Part shown: one piece after another, positions 23,613 through 35,925 of the stretch
How positions within the stretch are numbered: position 1 is the stretch's first letter
Layout: the number at the start of each line of letters is the position of its first letter
Program-made: the position numbers and the translations under genes
The notes under the pieces: model-generated
What the model saw: the letters and a program-made list of their open reading frames with translations, nothing else
The model's database searches: none
Told to the model about the DNA's origin: nothing
NCBI GenBank assembly: GCA_022316685.1
Contig: JAKJHU010000030.1
Coordinates: 10,230,360-10,294,359, forward strand
Reading direction: 5' to 3'
Origin: Progne subis subis
Lineage: Eukaryota > Chordata > Aves > Passeriformes > Hirundinidae
Length of the DNA: 64,000 bases

Positions 23613-24760
23613 TGGGTAGAGAGGGCTCACAATCTGGCTGTACTCAGGAATGTGCATCCTCCAGAATCCTATAGCACCTAGAAAAGCTTGTGTTTCCTTC
23701 TTAGTGGTCGATGGGGACATTGCGGTGATCTTATTGATGACCTCAGTGGGAATCTGCTGCCGTCCATCTTGCCACTTTACTCCCAGGAACTGGATTTCTT
23801 GAGCCGGTCCCTTAACTTTACTTCACTTAATGGCAAAACCAGCTTTCAGTAGAATCTGGATGATCTTCTCTCCTTTCTCAAAAACTTCCCCTGCTGTGTT
23901 CCCCCACACAATGATGTCATCAATGTACTGTAGATGTTCAGGAGCCTCACCCTTTTCCAGTGCAGTCTGGATCAGTCCATGGCAGATGGTGGGGCTGTGT
24001 TTCCACCCCTGGGGCAGTCGGTTCCAGGTGTACTGTACGCCCTTCCAGGTGAAGGCAAACTGGGCCCTGCACTCTGCTGCCAAAGGAATGGAGAAGAAGG
24101 CATTGGCAATATCAATGGTCGCATACCACTTTGCTGCCTTGGACTCCAGCTCATACTGAAGATCCAACATGTCTGGCACAACAGCGCTTAGTGGTGGGGT
24201 GACTTCATTCAGAGCACGGTAATCCACTGTCAGTCTCCATTCTCCACTGGACTTATGCACTGGCCATATAGGGCTGTTGAAAGGTGAACGAGCCTTGCTG
24301 ACCACCCCTTGGCTCTCCAGTTTACGAATCATCTCATGGATAGGAATCACAGAGTCTCTGTCGGTGCGGTATTGCCGACGGTGTACTGTTGTTGTGGCGA
24401 TTGGTACCTGTTGCTCTTCAACTCTCAGTAGTCCCACAGCACAGGAGTCATCTGAGAGACCAGGCAAGGTATTCAGTTGTCTGATGTCTTCTGTCTCTAC
24501 AGCAGCTATCCCAAAAGCCCAGCGATACCCTTTTGGGTCTTTGAAGTATCTATTTCTGACACAGTCTATGCTAGGATGCATGGGGCCTCTGGGCCAGTCA
24601 CGATGGAGTGTTTTTGCCACCCATTCCCAGTTAAACTCACTTCGGCCTCCAATACAGTCAGCTGCTGGGACCTTCCTGTCACTCCAGAAATAGAAATGGA
24701 TTCTGTTCCTACATACTCTGATGGCATCAGGGTACATTGTGCACCAGTGTCAACCAAAGC
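23613..24760 (-). pseudogene. pol: ERV protease / reverse transcriptase remnant
   Basis: The protease part shows VDTGAQCTLMPS, with the catalytic Asp-Thr-Gly at about 24743-24751, and stays open to a stop at 24566. The RT frame (24737 down to 23823) overlaps it in another frame, so a frameshift near 24570 separates the two. RT landmarks by residue of that frame: WPVHKSSGEWRLTVDYRALN at 158-177, catalytic Asp 209 in TIDIANAFF, LPQG at 241-244, YIDD with the two active-site aspartates at 271-274. A TGA at 23823-23825 ends this frame. Beyond it the same frame is open for about 70 more codons (RT thumb) until the join to LTR sequence at 23613. Palm and fingers are present; thumb is partial; RNase H and integrase are absent. 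No functional enzyme is expected. Confidence 0.88.
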
Positions 24761-25167
24761 CGTATATTTTTGTGGGTCAGATGTGCCAGGCCATCAGATC
24801 CACACAGTCCAATAGATCCGATTGTCCCTTTCCTCTACCTGGCTAGAGGCAGGGCCCCCCTATTCCTGGTCATGGTACACGTTGCTCTCTTCCTGTAAAT
24901 ATGTTCCTGAGGTCCCTTCAAGAGGATCAGTCATATCATTCTTCCTATACTGTCTGGAGTTCTGCACCTGAGAGACTGGAGCTGTGTTGGCTCTAGATGA
25001 GCTCTTTGTGGTAGGTGTCTCTCTCTTCAGTTCACATACCCGGGCTGGCTAAGGAGGAGGTGGGTTTTCCATCCCACTTCCTCATGTCTTCTCCATGCTC
25101 CCGAAGAAAAGACCAGAGGTTACCCCGTGGAGTTTATCCTCTCTCCCTGGCTAGTGGATACCTGCTC

Positions 25168-26640
25168 CTAATGGCAGAGACTCTTGTTGGTTCTGGCGAA
25201 GATGTGGTAAATTTCTTCCTTAAGTTCCTTTTTCAGTTTCTGATGGCCCTCTTCAATCAAACTCTGGACTTGCTCAGCCAGTCTTGTTTCCACGGATGAG
25301 ACATGGGTACGAAATGGGGCAGTGACAGTGTCCTCGGAAATTCTTAGTTTATTGACCAAGACGCCCACCTTGTCCTCACCTTCCCTCCACTGCAGCATTG
25401 CCAGGTAACAGGAGTACATCTCTGGTCCAAGCCGTGCGAACCTCAATCACATCTGCGATGTGCACTGGACATCATCTGGGCTTTTAGGAAATCTCTCGTA
25501 TTCTGAGAAAATGATCTCCAGCATAGCCAATTCCCTCAGGCATCAGATACCTTGTTCCATTGTGCTCCATTTTCCTTGGTGCACCTGGAGGTCTTCTTTA
25601 CAAAGGTATCTGTCCCTCACACTTGTTAGCAGTTGCCACCAGAGGCTGAGAGTTTGTTGGGTTCTCCCGATCCCCTGGTCAATAACCACATCTCAAGACA
25701 GTGATCCCAGTTGCCTGGCCTCACTTCCGTCCAGAATGGTGTCATTGGCTGCAGCATCCCAGATGCGGAGCAGCCAGGTCAGGATGGACTCATTTGTCTG
25801 GCGGGTGAATTCCCTTCGCAGGTCACGCAGTTCACCCAGGAATAGAGAGCGGGTGATGATCTCTGGCTCTGTCTCTTCTGCTGGGTGCGAAGGTCCTGCC
25901 ACATCCTCATCAGTCATTATGCGGACTGATTTGCTCTTTGATTTCTTCTTCTGAACAGGGGCAACTTCCACTGGTTTAGGCTGCTCTGCTTCAGTGACAG
26001 TTTGTGTGGAGATGCTGATAGCACCTTTGGTTTCTTTCTCCTCTGTGACAGCTTGTGTAGACACTAACACTGTTGCTTTGTTTTTGGTTCCTTTCTCCAC
26101 TGTGACAGTCTGAGTAGATGCAGATACTGTTTCCTCTATGACAGTTTGTGTAGACACGGATGCCGTTGTTTTGCACTTGTTTCTTTTTCCCTCTTCCTCA
26201 AGGAGACGCTGCACTACCCCATGTAGTGTTTGATTTCTAAGCATGGTGCAGGCCGTGCAGAGAAGACAAAGCAGAACTAACAACAATATCATGCTGTCCT
26301 TGGCACCTAGAGAGAACTCAATACTTTTGAAAACTGCTGTACCAGGCCTGAAAGACTGGAAAAAATCATTCTTTACCCCTCCCCACAGGGGCTGGGTGCG
26401 ATTGTTGAGAGCCCAGATGTAGCATTCTGGACCAGGACAAGCAAACAAAATAGAGTATATATTCCAAATGATGCTCATTGCCTCAGAGGTTATCATACTA
26501 TAAACATAATAGACCAATAAATCAATTTTGGTACCATACCCTGGTCTACACATGAGCATTAAGACCAGCAAATACTGCCCCATGTGCGGAAAAATGTAGA
26601 GAGCTAGGTATAAGATATATGAAAGCATGTTGAGCATCAT
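25168..26640 (-). pseudogene. gag: ERV gag-like gene with tandem TQT motifs
   Basis: The likely start is the ATGATG at 26640-26635, about 70 bp past the primer site. An upstream in-frame extension to 26883 runs through the LTR and primer site and is not credible coding. From this ATG the frame runs 315 codons to a TGA at 25693-25695. The same frame then continues through a second TGA (25447-25449) to 25168. The product has a hydrophobic stretch near its N terminus (about residues 5-30), a second one (about 117-134), then a threonine/lysine/glutamate-rich region with STQTV, STQTV, STQAV and STQTV, a basic KKKSKSKS patch, and a Gag-like helical region with LLRIWDAAANDTI. A coiled-coil-like segment (EEGHQKLKKELKEEIYHIF) follows after the stops. 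Hydrophobic segments are unusual for Gag. The position between primer site and protease makes the gag assignment reasonable. Confidence 0.75.
25984..26163 (-). repeat. Tandem TQT-motif coding repeat in gag
   Basis: Four imperfect copies of a module encoding S-T-Q-(T/A)-V plus acidic/basic spacer lie at 12-19 residue spacing. At DNA level the blocks GTGACAGTTTGTGTAGACAC and close variants recur on the plus strand. Confidence 0.85.
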
Positions 26641-26708
26641 AGCAGACAGCTGGTTTTTTTTTTTTCTCACTACAAAATTGTAATTCTGACTTTTCTCAGT
26701 ACCTCCTG

Positions 26709-26725
26709 CCCCATGTTGGGCACCA
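26709..26725 (-). other. Primer binding site, tRNA-Lys-like
   Basis: The minus strand reads TGGTGCCCAACATGGGG, nine bases after the LTR. It differs from the tRNA-Lys(1,2) primer site used by spumaviruses and some betaretroviruses at two positions. Both are the C/T and G/A changes expected from CpG decay. Confidence 0.75.
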
Positions 26726-26734
26726 AAATATATA

Positions 26735-27230
26735 TGTGTTGGCTTGAAGGCAAAACCAGCGAGAGACTCCAAGTAAGAAAAAAACAATTTAATAGGAGAG
26801 AAAAAAAAAAAGGTAAAATAAAATAAAACACATGCAATGGTACAAAAGATCACTGACAGAGTCAGAATACAACCTGAAACCATGGTGGCAGCAGTCCAGA
26901 TGAAGTGGTCTTGTTGAAGCAGTGTTCCTGCAGAAAGCTCTGGCAGCTCTTGTCCTCTGGGAATCCAGTGGGTAAGGCTGCCTGTGCTGTCCCAAATCCC
27001 AGATTATATCCAGGTGGGAATGGTTGGCTCCTCCCCCTGGGCGGAGCATCTCACAATGGGCTGATATCATTTTATCAGTCTTGTAATGGGTCCTTGATTG
27101 CCTATTAAACAGAGATATCTCCTGGAGGGAGTTACCTATGAGTCATGCAGCATGGGCATTGATGGGCCACTAACAGAAGATAGTCTGGAGGCAGGGGGCA
27201 AGGGAAACACTGCCCAACCTAGTTTCAACA
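26735..27230 (-). repeat. 5' LTR of the ERV (496 bp)
   Basis: On the minus strand it starts TGTTGAAACTAGG (27230) and ends CCAACACA (26735). Its left 109 bp match 23504-23612. It shares a block order with the outer LTR at 62.2-63.2 kb: CTGACAGAGTCAG / ATACAACCTG, TCTGGGAATCCAGT, GGTTGGCTCCTCCC, GGAGCATCTCACAATGGG, GGCCACTAACAG / GGCCCATTATCAG, GAAACACTGCCC. Confidence 0.85.
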
Positions 27231-30125
27231 GCTTCATGTAGATGGTGATAGAATACATACTTTGTGCACATCTTACATTGTAACCTAGGACACTGTGTCA
27301 ACTATACATGACTGGAATATCCAGCCAGTCTCCCAAACAGCTCCAGATGAAACAAGATCAAAAGGGGAGGACCTTCTACTGACTTCTACCTTCTACTGTT
27401 CTACTGAGATATGATTGTCAGAAGGAAAAATAATGAAAGGAACCATGAACATGTTTACCATAATTTGAATCTATCTTTTTTTTTTTTTTTTTCTGATTAT
27501 AGTTGAGTACATTTCTAGTTATTAAAAAAGAAAAAGGAGGAAAAAAAAACCCAACAAACCCACAAAAAAGTCACTGCCCAAGACTGTGATCAAATATTAA
27601 ACCTGTAATAACATGAAAAATAGTTCTGAAAAGTGCCATCAAACCATGCCTGAGTGTGATACATATGAGGCTGCCTTTAATTTAAGACAAGAGGATACAG
27701 ACTCAGAAAGTGTCATAACTTTGCAAAATGGGAGATCAAATTTCTTTTAAGAGGTCTCTTTAAACAGTAGGAACTTTTCTACAGACACGCATATAGCTGT
27801 TATATATACTTTTTCTTGCACAGTTCAAGCTTACTTGAGCAGCTACAGTTAACCTGCAAAAGAGAATAATGGAGTCACCATGCACCTAGACATAAAGAAT
27901 AACTGGACCTACTGTGGCTGCCCGGAACATTTAGAAAGAGTAAAATGTGAAGCCACTTTGCTGACTTTGCTGAATATAAAATGCAGCTTTGCAATTAAAC
28001 AAGGAAGATGACAGCACCATGGAGTTATAAATTTTACAATATGACTAATGCATAATTGCATGTTATCTGGAAAGAACTGACTTCCTTGTCGGGGAATTAG
28101 GAAAGAGAAAAACTGTCATTATTGTACTTTGGGAATCCAGAGAGCCAGCTATTTATTATTGTGCTGTCCATTCTTCTGCTTTCTCCCTTCAGTGAAGGAG
28201 TGCTCCTAATCCATTTGTTGTACCATTTATAGGTGATAAACCCTAGCTCAGTGAATATCAGTAATTTTAACTTGATTTACTTAGATGATGGAAGCCTAGT
28301 GTTAGTTAATGATTATAAAATTTGACTTCAGTCTTTGGAGTTCCTAGTGGAAACTGAACACTTTATAAATCCTTGGTGTATAGACAATATCCACATGACT
28401 TGGATAAATGACAGAAACCCTTTGAGCTTTTATCTCCTATTAAAATAAAATTCCTGAGAGTTTGCTCATGAAATTATGATCATTATTGTTACTAATAATC
28501 CTCTGCTTTTTAAGTCATGTTCACGTAAACAAATGTAGAAAATAATTTTCATCATTCTTTCAGTTTGACATGAAGTAACCAATACCTCAGCATTTTCAAT
28601 TGGTGCTCAAAGATGCAGGAGGACTGAAACTCCAAATACTGCCTTTTTCAGTATTTGTATTAAATGAAATAAGAGTAAATGAAGAGTTAAACCACAGCAT
28701 TTTTCCTATATGCATATACTTTGCTTTTTTATTTCAGATAGTTAGAAAATTGTTATTTGGCACCACACTTTTGGCCAGCCTAGAGATTTATAGATTGCAG
28801 TAAATAAACACCATATTATTCTGTGTCTTCGGCCAAATTTGTCTACTGAAGCCCTTTAATTTGTACCTTACCAAAAGTGCTTTATTCCATGGACAATACA
28901 GAAGGATAAAAGCCTTGCCTATCTACCTGAAATTCAACACTTAAGGTTTTGAAAAAGAACCCAAAACAAGCCCAACTAAACAACAAATCAACAAGAAAAC
29001 TAAAACTAAAATATTTTTCATTAAAAATGTTCTTTTAAACCCAGAACATTATTTAAAAAGTGGGACAAGAATTTAAATAACCCTCACAGATTAACTGGGT
29101 GAATAACTGGACACATCCAGGGACCAAAAAGAGCATGCTGTAACTATTAGCTGTGATCCATGAAGCACAAAAATTCTTAGCTAGTCTTTGCTAATCAGGA
29201 CCCAATACTTCAAAACAAAGCATGGATAAATTAGGAAAAAAATTAAGGAAATTAGCAAACATTGCTAGTGGTCTCATGAGTTGTGAAGTAAGATAGCATT
29301 AGATAGCATTAAATTTTAGCGGGAAAAATACATGTGGAGTAAATTATAAAAGTTCCTTCTAGTAATATTAAATATAAAATACAGAAAACCACTGCTTTTG
29401 GAAAATGGGAAGGTTTTTAAAAACTATCTGGACAATTACCAGTGGGAATAAATCTTGCAGTGGAATGCAGGTATGGATTTTTTAAGATCTTCTGAAATCT
29501 TTATAGTTTTCATCCTGCCCTATTGCCTTTTCAACAAGTGACAGGGAGGCTAAAGTGTGTGAGAACTAAAGTGTGTGAATTAGAGACTTCCTTGAGCTCT
29601 TTAAAAAACACTTCACACCTCTCCTCAAACCATAAACCCTTGACCAGCCCATTCTGCATGTTTGCATACATCCTTTGTTATGCTCCAGCCATGTGAGCTG
29701 TCCTGCTCTGTCCTACTATCTCTGTTATTCCAACAATGTTGCTCTTCTGTGACTCCTGCTTGTGTCCCAGGCTGAACTGAGACAGGTGTGCTTTCACCTT
29801 GCGTTACCATTTCTGATGTCACCCATGTGCCCATCATTCTGCATCCTTTGTTTATGTCTCCTGTCCATTGCTACCTAACTTAAATGTGGGTCAAAATGTC
29901 TGTTTCCCATGGATCTTAGTTTAGAATTATTTTCTTTTCAACTTGATTATGTAAGTATTGATACTGAAAAAGATGTTTTCCTCATGGTTCTCTAAAGACA
30001 AAACGGAAAACTAACAGGTGTCAAAAACTAAGATTTTTTTTTTTTTTTTCACTTAGTTACACAGTTTTTACAGGTTCTAAGATGTATACAAAAAATTTAA
30101 ATACACATACTTACAATTATATCAG
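27231..30125. other. Intronic DNA, no gene seen
   Basis: AT-rich, with a T run at about 27478-27493 and small direct repeats (TAGCATTA near 29293-29312). Frames at 28600-28803 and 29625-29837 show no domain. Confidence 0.5.
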
Positions 30126-30450
30126 AATATAGTGTGAAATACGGGGGTCTGTCTCTTCTGTCATGTCTCAAGAGGAAATGGCCTCAAGTTTTGCCAGAGG
30201 CTCAGATTAGAAATCATGAAAAAAACTTCACTGAAAGAGTGGTTAGGCATTTGAATAAATTTTCCGGGGAGGTGATGGAGTCACCATCTCAGGAAGTGTT
30301 CAAGAAGCATCTGGATGTGGCACCTGGGGATATAGTTTAGGGGTGGTTATGGTGATGCTTGGTTGAAGGTTGGACTAGATAATCATGAAGGTCTCGTCCA
30401 ACCTTGATGATGCTGTGATTATTCGAATTTTATAATGCTGTGATATGATA
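30126..30450 (+). mobile_element. CR1 LINE 3' end, sense
   Basis: CR1 order is clear: CTCAAGAGGAAATGGCCTCA, TTTTCCGGGGAGGTGATGGA, GTGTTCAAGAAGCATCTGGA, GGTTGGACTAGATAATCATG, GGTCTCGTCCAACCTTGATG and the GCTGTGAT-type terminal repeats. The 68-codon frame inside it is not a gene. Confidence 0.88.
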
Positions 30451-33400
30451 TCAAATCTTCAAAATTAAATACAAGAGGAAATTGTGATACAGAGAGAATT
30501 GATACGTAACTATACACCAGGAAGTTTCTTTCTCTGAACTGTAAAACACCAGCCAATGTTAAGAATATTTGGATTAGGAAGGTTAAACTGATGAAGCAGC
30601 TAGTGATCCTAAATGGTCACAATTAAAGTTTTTGACCTCCTCTCAGTTTGCCTTAAAAAAAATCCAGAATTAACTTGATGATATAGTGCAAAGGGAGCTT
30701 TTACCCACAAACACTTTTGTGTAGCTGAGATAAGGTCACCTCTACTGATTAACAGAAATGCAAAAGAAATTTTATGTGCTACACTTGTACAGCTCTACCA
30801 TCAAAGGTTTCATCCTGAACAAAACTCAGAAGGCCATCATACAAGATAAATAAATTAACAAAACAGACTCTTTACTTATATGTTCATTAAAGTCAGTTCT
30901 GTGAGAAATTAAATCTTTGCTGATGGAATCTTTCATACACATGTAGAAAAACTGCTACAATTTCATTATATTTAAATGCCCTTCCAGAGTCAAGATAATT
31001 TAAGGCAAATTGGTTTTAGCCTCTGAATTTGCTGAGCTGAATGAAAAGATGAATAAATTTTGTAGAATTCCAAATTAATTTTAGTAACACAACTGAATCA
31101 TCTTCAGACTCCTTCTTCAGTGTACAATTGTAAATATTGGAACTTAAGCTACAGTTTTGAAAACCATCCCACAAGACATCAAAAGTGATGTCTTAATATT
31201 TAAGTGAACCAGCAACACTTCTGCTAAATATGAGAACAAGAGGGTTAATTAATGCTTAAGATGAAGATTGATGTTCCATAGGTGAATCAATCTTTAGGCT
31301 AAGAAAGATGCAGTCTTAGACAGATGTAGTCTTGGAGAATGCTAAAATGTCATGCTAGAATTTTAACAATAAAATCTTTCACCTGCAAAAAACACTACTG
31401 GAAATCAGTTATTCCCTTGAGGAAATATTTGAAGGGCTTTAAATACTCCCCAGAAAACTAGTTTGCTATGATTTCTGACTTCTAGATGTAATTAAAATTG
31501 AGTCATAAATTAGGATTTACAAAGTTATACCAAAATACTGAACAATATTTTCACAATTTTTCATTTATATCCAGGTAAATTCCCATTTTAGTCAGAACCC
31601 AAAAGATATTGAAAGGTTTATCAAACCATGATTTCAAAAATGTTAGGAAAGTATACAAGTCTGTTAGAAGCCCATGGCAGCCGAAGGTTTTAGAGTAAGC
31701 AGCTTAGTAAATTGAGTTAATGAATCTGGGATTTACCAGTAATTACTTTCAAAATATCTCAAATTATTTTATAAATATTATTTCTGCTAATTTATAACTA
31801 CAAAGGATTTTGCCAAGAATGGCATATAGAAGATGAATCTTAAAAAAAAGAAGAAAGGTAAAAAGGAAAAATTACCTTGCAAAAGCAGAATTTACTAGCT
31901 CAAACTGGGATTAAGCTAGTTATACATTTAACACTCGTCCTCTTAGAGTAGTCTTTAGGTGTTTTTAACAAATAAAGATATAAATTTTAAATCAGATGTG
32001 AAAGACTGAGTCTTTGCTGTAACTGACAATTCTAGTATTGTGCTTTGATGATTAACATAATGCTACACCATTACTTTTCCAGGTTTCTTCTTCCCATTCA
32101 CTCATCTTGATTGCTCAGAGTAATCTTCACCCCTTTCAATTTCAGGTTTAATTCTTACTCTTATGTTGTCCTCAGTGAAAATTTTGCAACATAATTTCAA
32201 TGGCATATGTTAACATTAACAATTAGCACAACTTTTATGTCCCTTGTCCTTCATTAAGAAAAAAATTTAAGAAAACAGGATATAAAAGCAGTGTTTCAAG
32301 CTTTTCATAAACCACCCAATCAATTTCCACCCGCTTGTGTAAGTCCTAATTCCCAGCTTTAAAATGGTGAGATTTAAGATTTTGGTATTCAAGAAATTTT
32401 ATTGTGTTCAGTATTGGGTTGGATTTCTTGAATTTAAAATCTGATCTTTCTTTTTTCCTCTTCATTGCCACTATCAGTTGTTATAATGATCTTTCATAAT
32501 TAAATTTGATCTTATTGGTACTTTTCCTGTGAAAAGTACCAAGATAAGGTGTCTGTCTTTTCCTTACTTTGATGTGAACTACAACTTTCCCCAAACGTTC
32601 TTTTCCTGGAATAATTACATATACTTTCTTTCTTCTTTAAGCAGAATTTAATTTATTTAGAAAGAGTTAATTTCTGATTCTTTTCCCAGTCTTCTCTATA
32701 CTGTTTGGAGATGTAGTGTAGTTTTTTCAAATTAACTTGGTTACCATACTGATGAGTTTAAATTATTTTGATGCATATATCTTTTTATTCTGGACTATAT
32801 CACACCATATGAGGGTTAGTCCACTGCTAATATAAGTTTTTAAGGGAAGTTAATAAAACTCCCTTCACTGCTGATAGGAATTATCAAAATCACATAAAGA
32901 TGTGCAAAGCCAGACTATGCAAACCAAATGGAAGTATGACTCTGATGTTCTGATTAATATTCTGCGAAGGTATACAATTTTAAAGAAAGGACAAGTAAGA
33001 AAAACATTTTAAGAAATTCAAAGCTTTGAAAATGTAAATCCTGATTAAAAAATGAAGCAATGAAGCTAATAAAAATGAATTATCTCCTGTTAGAAAAGTT
33101 TCTATAGTTAGATTGCTTTCTGAAAAATTATAATTTTTTTTCAAGTAACATTGCTACTACAGTAGCACATCATTGCATGCCATAAATTTTCAGTTTGGGA
33201 GCAGTTCTCCATCCATCCTAAGAACTTTGTTATTTGACCACCATTATCATAAATGAAGAAGCACAGGTTCAAGACATGAATTGGTTGTATTAAACCCAAT
33301 TAGAACTCCTGTGAACAATGTTGCCTACTTAAGGAGCATGTACAGCGTTACATCATTATTGCTGGCATATTTTCAGTGAGTTAGGAATGCATTTAATAGG

Positions 33401-35925
33401 CACTATATATATTGGTGATACTAATATTGTTTTTACTATTAATATAGTAAAACTAGTATATTTAAGCATTAGTATTAGGAATATATGGTAATTCTAATAC
33501 AGTAAACATTTCCATTTCTGTACCAATTTCCTGATTTACAACACATCAATAACTACTTAACTTCACATAATTCAGAAAAGTTTTACCACAATTTACAATG
33601 ATAAGAAATCCATGGTTCTGGGTTTCTAGTCACACATTAGAATTCACATTGCTATTCTTCAGGCTCAGGTTTTGGTTTTTTTTTCCACACAAGCAGACTG
33701 TGCATTTATGTTAAATGTCCCTGATAGTGAGTATCAGGTACTATCCTGAGAATAATACTAACATAAAGACAAAATATAAGTGGAGTAGGATACAGTAGTG
33801 AGCAATTTCAATGTTTTTTATAAATGGAAAGATTTGATTCTATTAGTATAAAAAAATTACAAATTTTAAAGATGGCTAAAATAAAGAACTCACAAAGCTC
33901 TATTATTGCAAAAATTCAAAGTAACAAAAGGTATTGTATATTTTATTATTTGAAAATTAAGTGTGGGTATTATTTTGCAAATCTTCTCTGTCCTGCTTGA
34001 AAGCACACAGCATAGTACTTGAAAACACCCAACCATTATTCTACTCTTTCAATAAAATAGTAGATATTTTCCTTCACCCAAAGAATCTTAGTTAATGTCT
34101 CTAATTCTAGGGAGTAGCATTGGCATTTGTAGACCATTTATATATTTTTAAAATACTATACATAAGAATGTTAGCCATTCTAAGACACTGGTTATGTCCC
34201 AAAAAGGATCTGTGGAACAAGCTCTGAAAAACTGCTCATATATAATTGCTCATATATAAATACATCATTCTAGAAATTTTATTTTTGTTTTCTTTTCAAT
34301 TTTCTCAAATAATCCGATGTGTTTCTTATCCAGACTCATACAGCTATACTGGGGCTTTTCCCAAGAATAATGAAGAATAACTATTTGTATATAAGAATTA
34401 GCTTCAGGCAGAAAACTGCTCATTCCCCGTGAGATGTAATTTATTCCTTCTTTTAAGTTAGTGCACTCTATTTTCCTCTGTGTATATTGTCAGTTCCAGT
34501 AGTTAATGCACTACATGGCATCAAGTGCAGTACTGTGACTTTATATCCTGTCCTCTCCACAGCCTACAAAGACCAGCTTATAACAAAGATGCAAAGGATT
34601 ATTTTTTAAAAAAATCTTATTTTATACTGCTTATATTACTAGGTTCTATTTGACATGATTTTATAAAATCAAAAATCCATCTGCAACTAAATATATCTGT
34701 CTGAAATTCTTACACTTCTACATTATTATTTCTTATTTATGTGACGTTTAATTTCAGTTGTTTTCTTTTCAAAATTTCATACAATTCTATGTCATTTATA
34801 AACAAATACAATGATTAAAGAATTGGAAGGTCCTCAAGACACTTTAATTTAATTTGAAGCTACTCTCTGTTGTATCTGACCTAAAACTTACCTCATGAAG
34901 TTGAAATATTTATAGTCACGTATCTGTGTACTTACACAATTATACCAGACTTACAATTAACAAATTTTTCAGTCCAGTGGGTTCTGCATAGAGGAAATGG
35001 CAAAATATTTAAATAGTGAGCTGAATATTCTAATTCAATTTTGATGCCTGTTAGATCACTTTTAAAAATAAGAGCTTATAAGTATCTCATTTCAGTTTAT
35101 TTGGAATAAATCCAAGGAAGAAGAAGTTATAAATTATAAAGAGAGGTAAAAAGAAACATATATTCATAAGTACATACATACATATAGCTTGCAGGGGAAT
35201 CACAGAATTCCCAGACTTGGATTCAGTATGAACCTCTTCAGCTTTTTACCTGTCATGGCAATATATGCAATATATGCAATATAACTCAATGTCTTCCCAG
35301 ATAAATAGTAAAGAAAGCTGAAATGCATTTCATCAATGGAAAAAAATGAAGCTAGTCAGTGGGTTGGGCACTTCTCTGAGGGAAATACATTCTCATTTAG
35401 ACAAGCAGAAGAACTAAGTCTCTCATTGAAAATACAAACAGAATCTTTATACTGACAAATATTTTGTAGCTATATGTACAGGCAATAACGAAAATACTTT
35501 ATTAGAAAATCTAGGAATACAAATACAACTGTTTTCTGTACTTGAAATTTCTGAATTCTAAAAAAAAATCATTTTTAGAATGGAGATTCTTACACCCATT
35601 TTAGCATGGAAGAAGAAATTAAAAAAAAAAAAAAAACCCCTAAAAAAACATAAAAGTCAGAATACTTCCTTGATTATGAAAATGTCTAATTTTTATAACC
35701 TTTACAGAATGAAAACATTATATATAAATGCAGCATTATTTATTACCCTCAATAAATTGTTTGTAGCTTGCTGCATTATGGAAAAACTGCAAGCTGCAAC
35801 ATTAGGTCAGGAATGGGTGATATAATTAAGCTTCTGTCACATTTCATGATTAAAAACAACCTTATCACAGTTAATTTTCAGGGAAAAAGGTTTTATTTAA
35901 AAACTAGTCATGGATTGTGCATAAT
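30451..35925. other. Long intronic stretch, no gene seen
   Basis: About 5.5 kb of AT-rich DNA with no recognised repeat family, RNA gene or exon. A 9-bp unit GCAATATAT is repeated three times near 35260-35285. Two overlapping 81-codon frames at 35580-36013 show no domain, and the second runs into the CR1 copy. Confidence 0.5.

Larger units (their letters stand above)
23504..27230 (-). mobile_element. Defective spuma/ERVL-like endogenous retrovirus
   Basis: Read on the minus strand the order is: complete 5' LTR (27230-26735), primer binding site, gag-like frame, protease, RT, then an abrupt join at 23612/23613 to the last 109 bp of a second LTR (23612-23504). The RT style (LPQGW and YIDDIIVWG motifs) and a tRNA-Lys-like primer site suit a class III (spuma/ERVL-like) virus. 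RNase H, integrase, any env, and the U3 and R parts of the 3' LTR are missing. Gag, protease and RT lie in three different frames, with in-frame stops as well. It therefore cannot make an infectious or self-moving product. I found no convincing target duplication. It lies in sense orientation to the CSMD gene. Confidence 0.85.

Noticed and set aside
26641..26883. N-terminal extension of the gag-like frame
   Set aside because: It reads through LTR end, primer site and A-rich runs; the ATGATG at 26640 is the more plausible start.
23504..27236. Target duplication for the minus-strand provirus
   Set aside because: Several placements of the ends were tried (TG at 23502, 23504 or 23506; CA at 27230 or 27236) and none gave matching 4-6 bp flanks.
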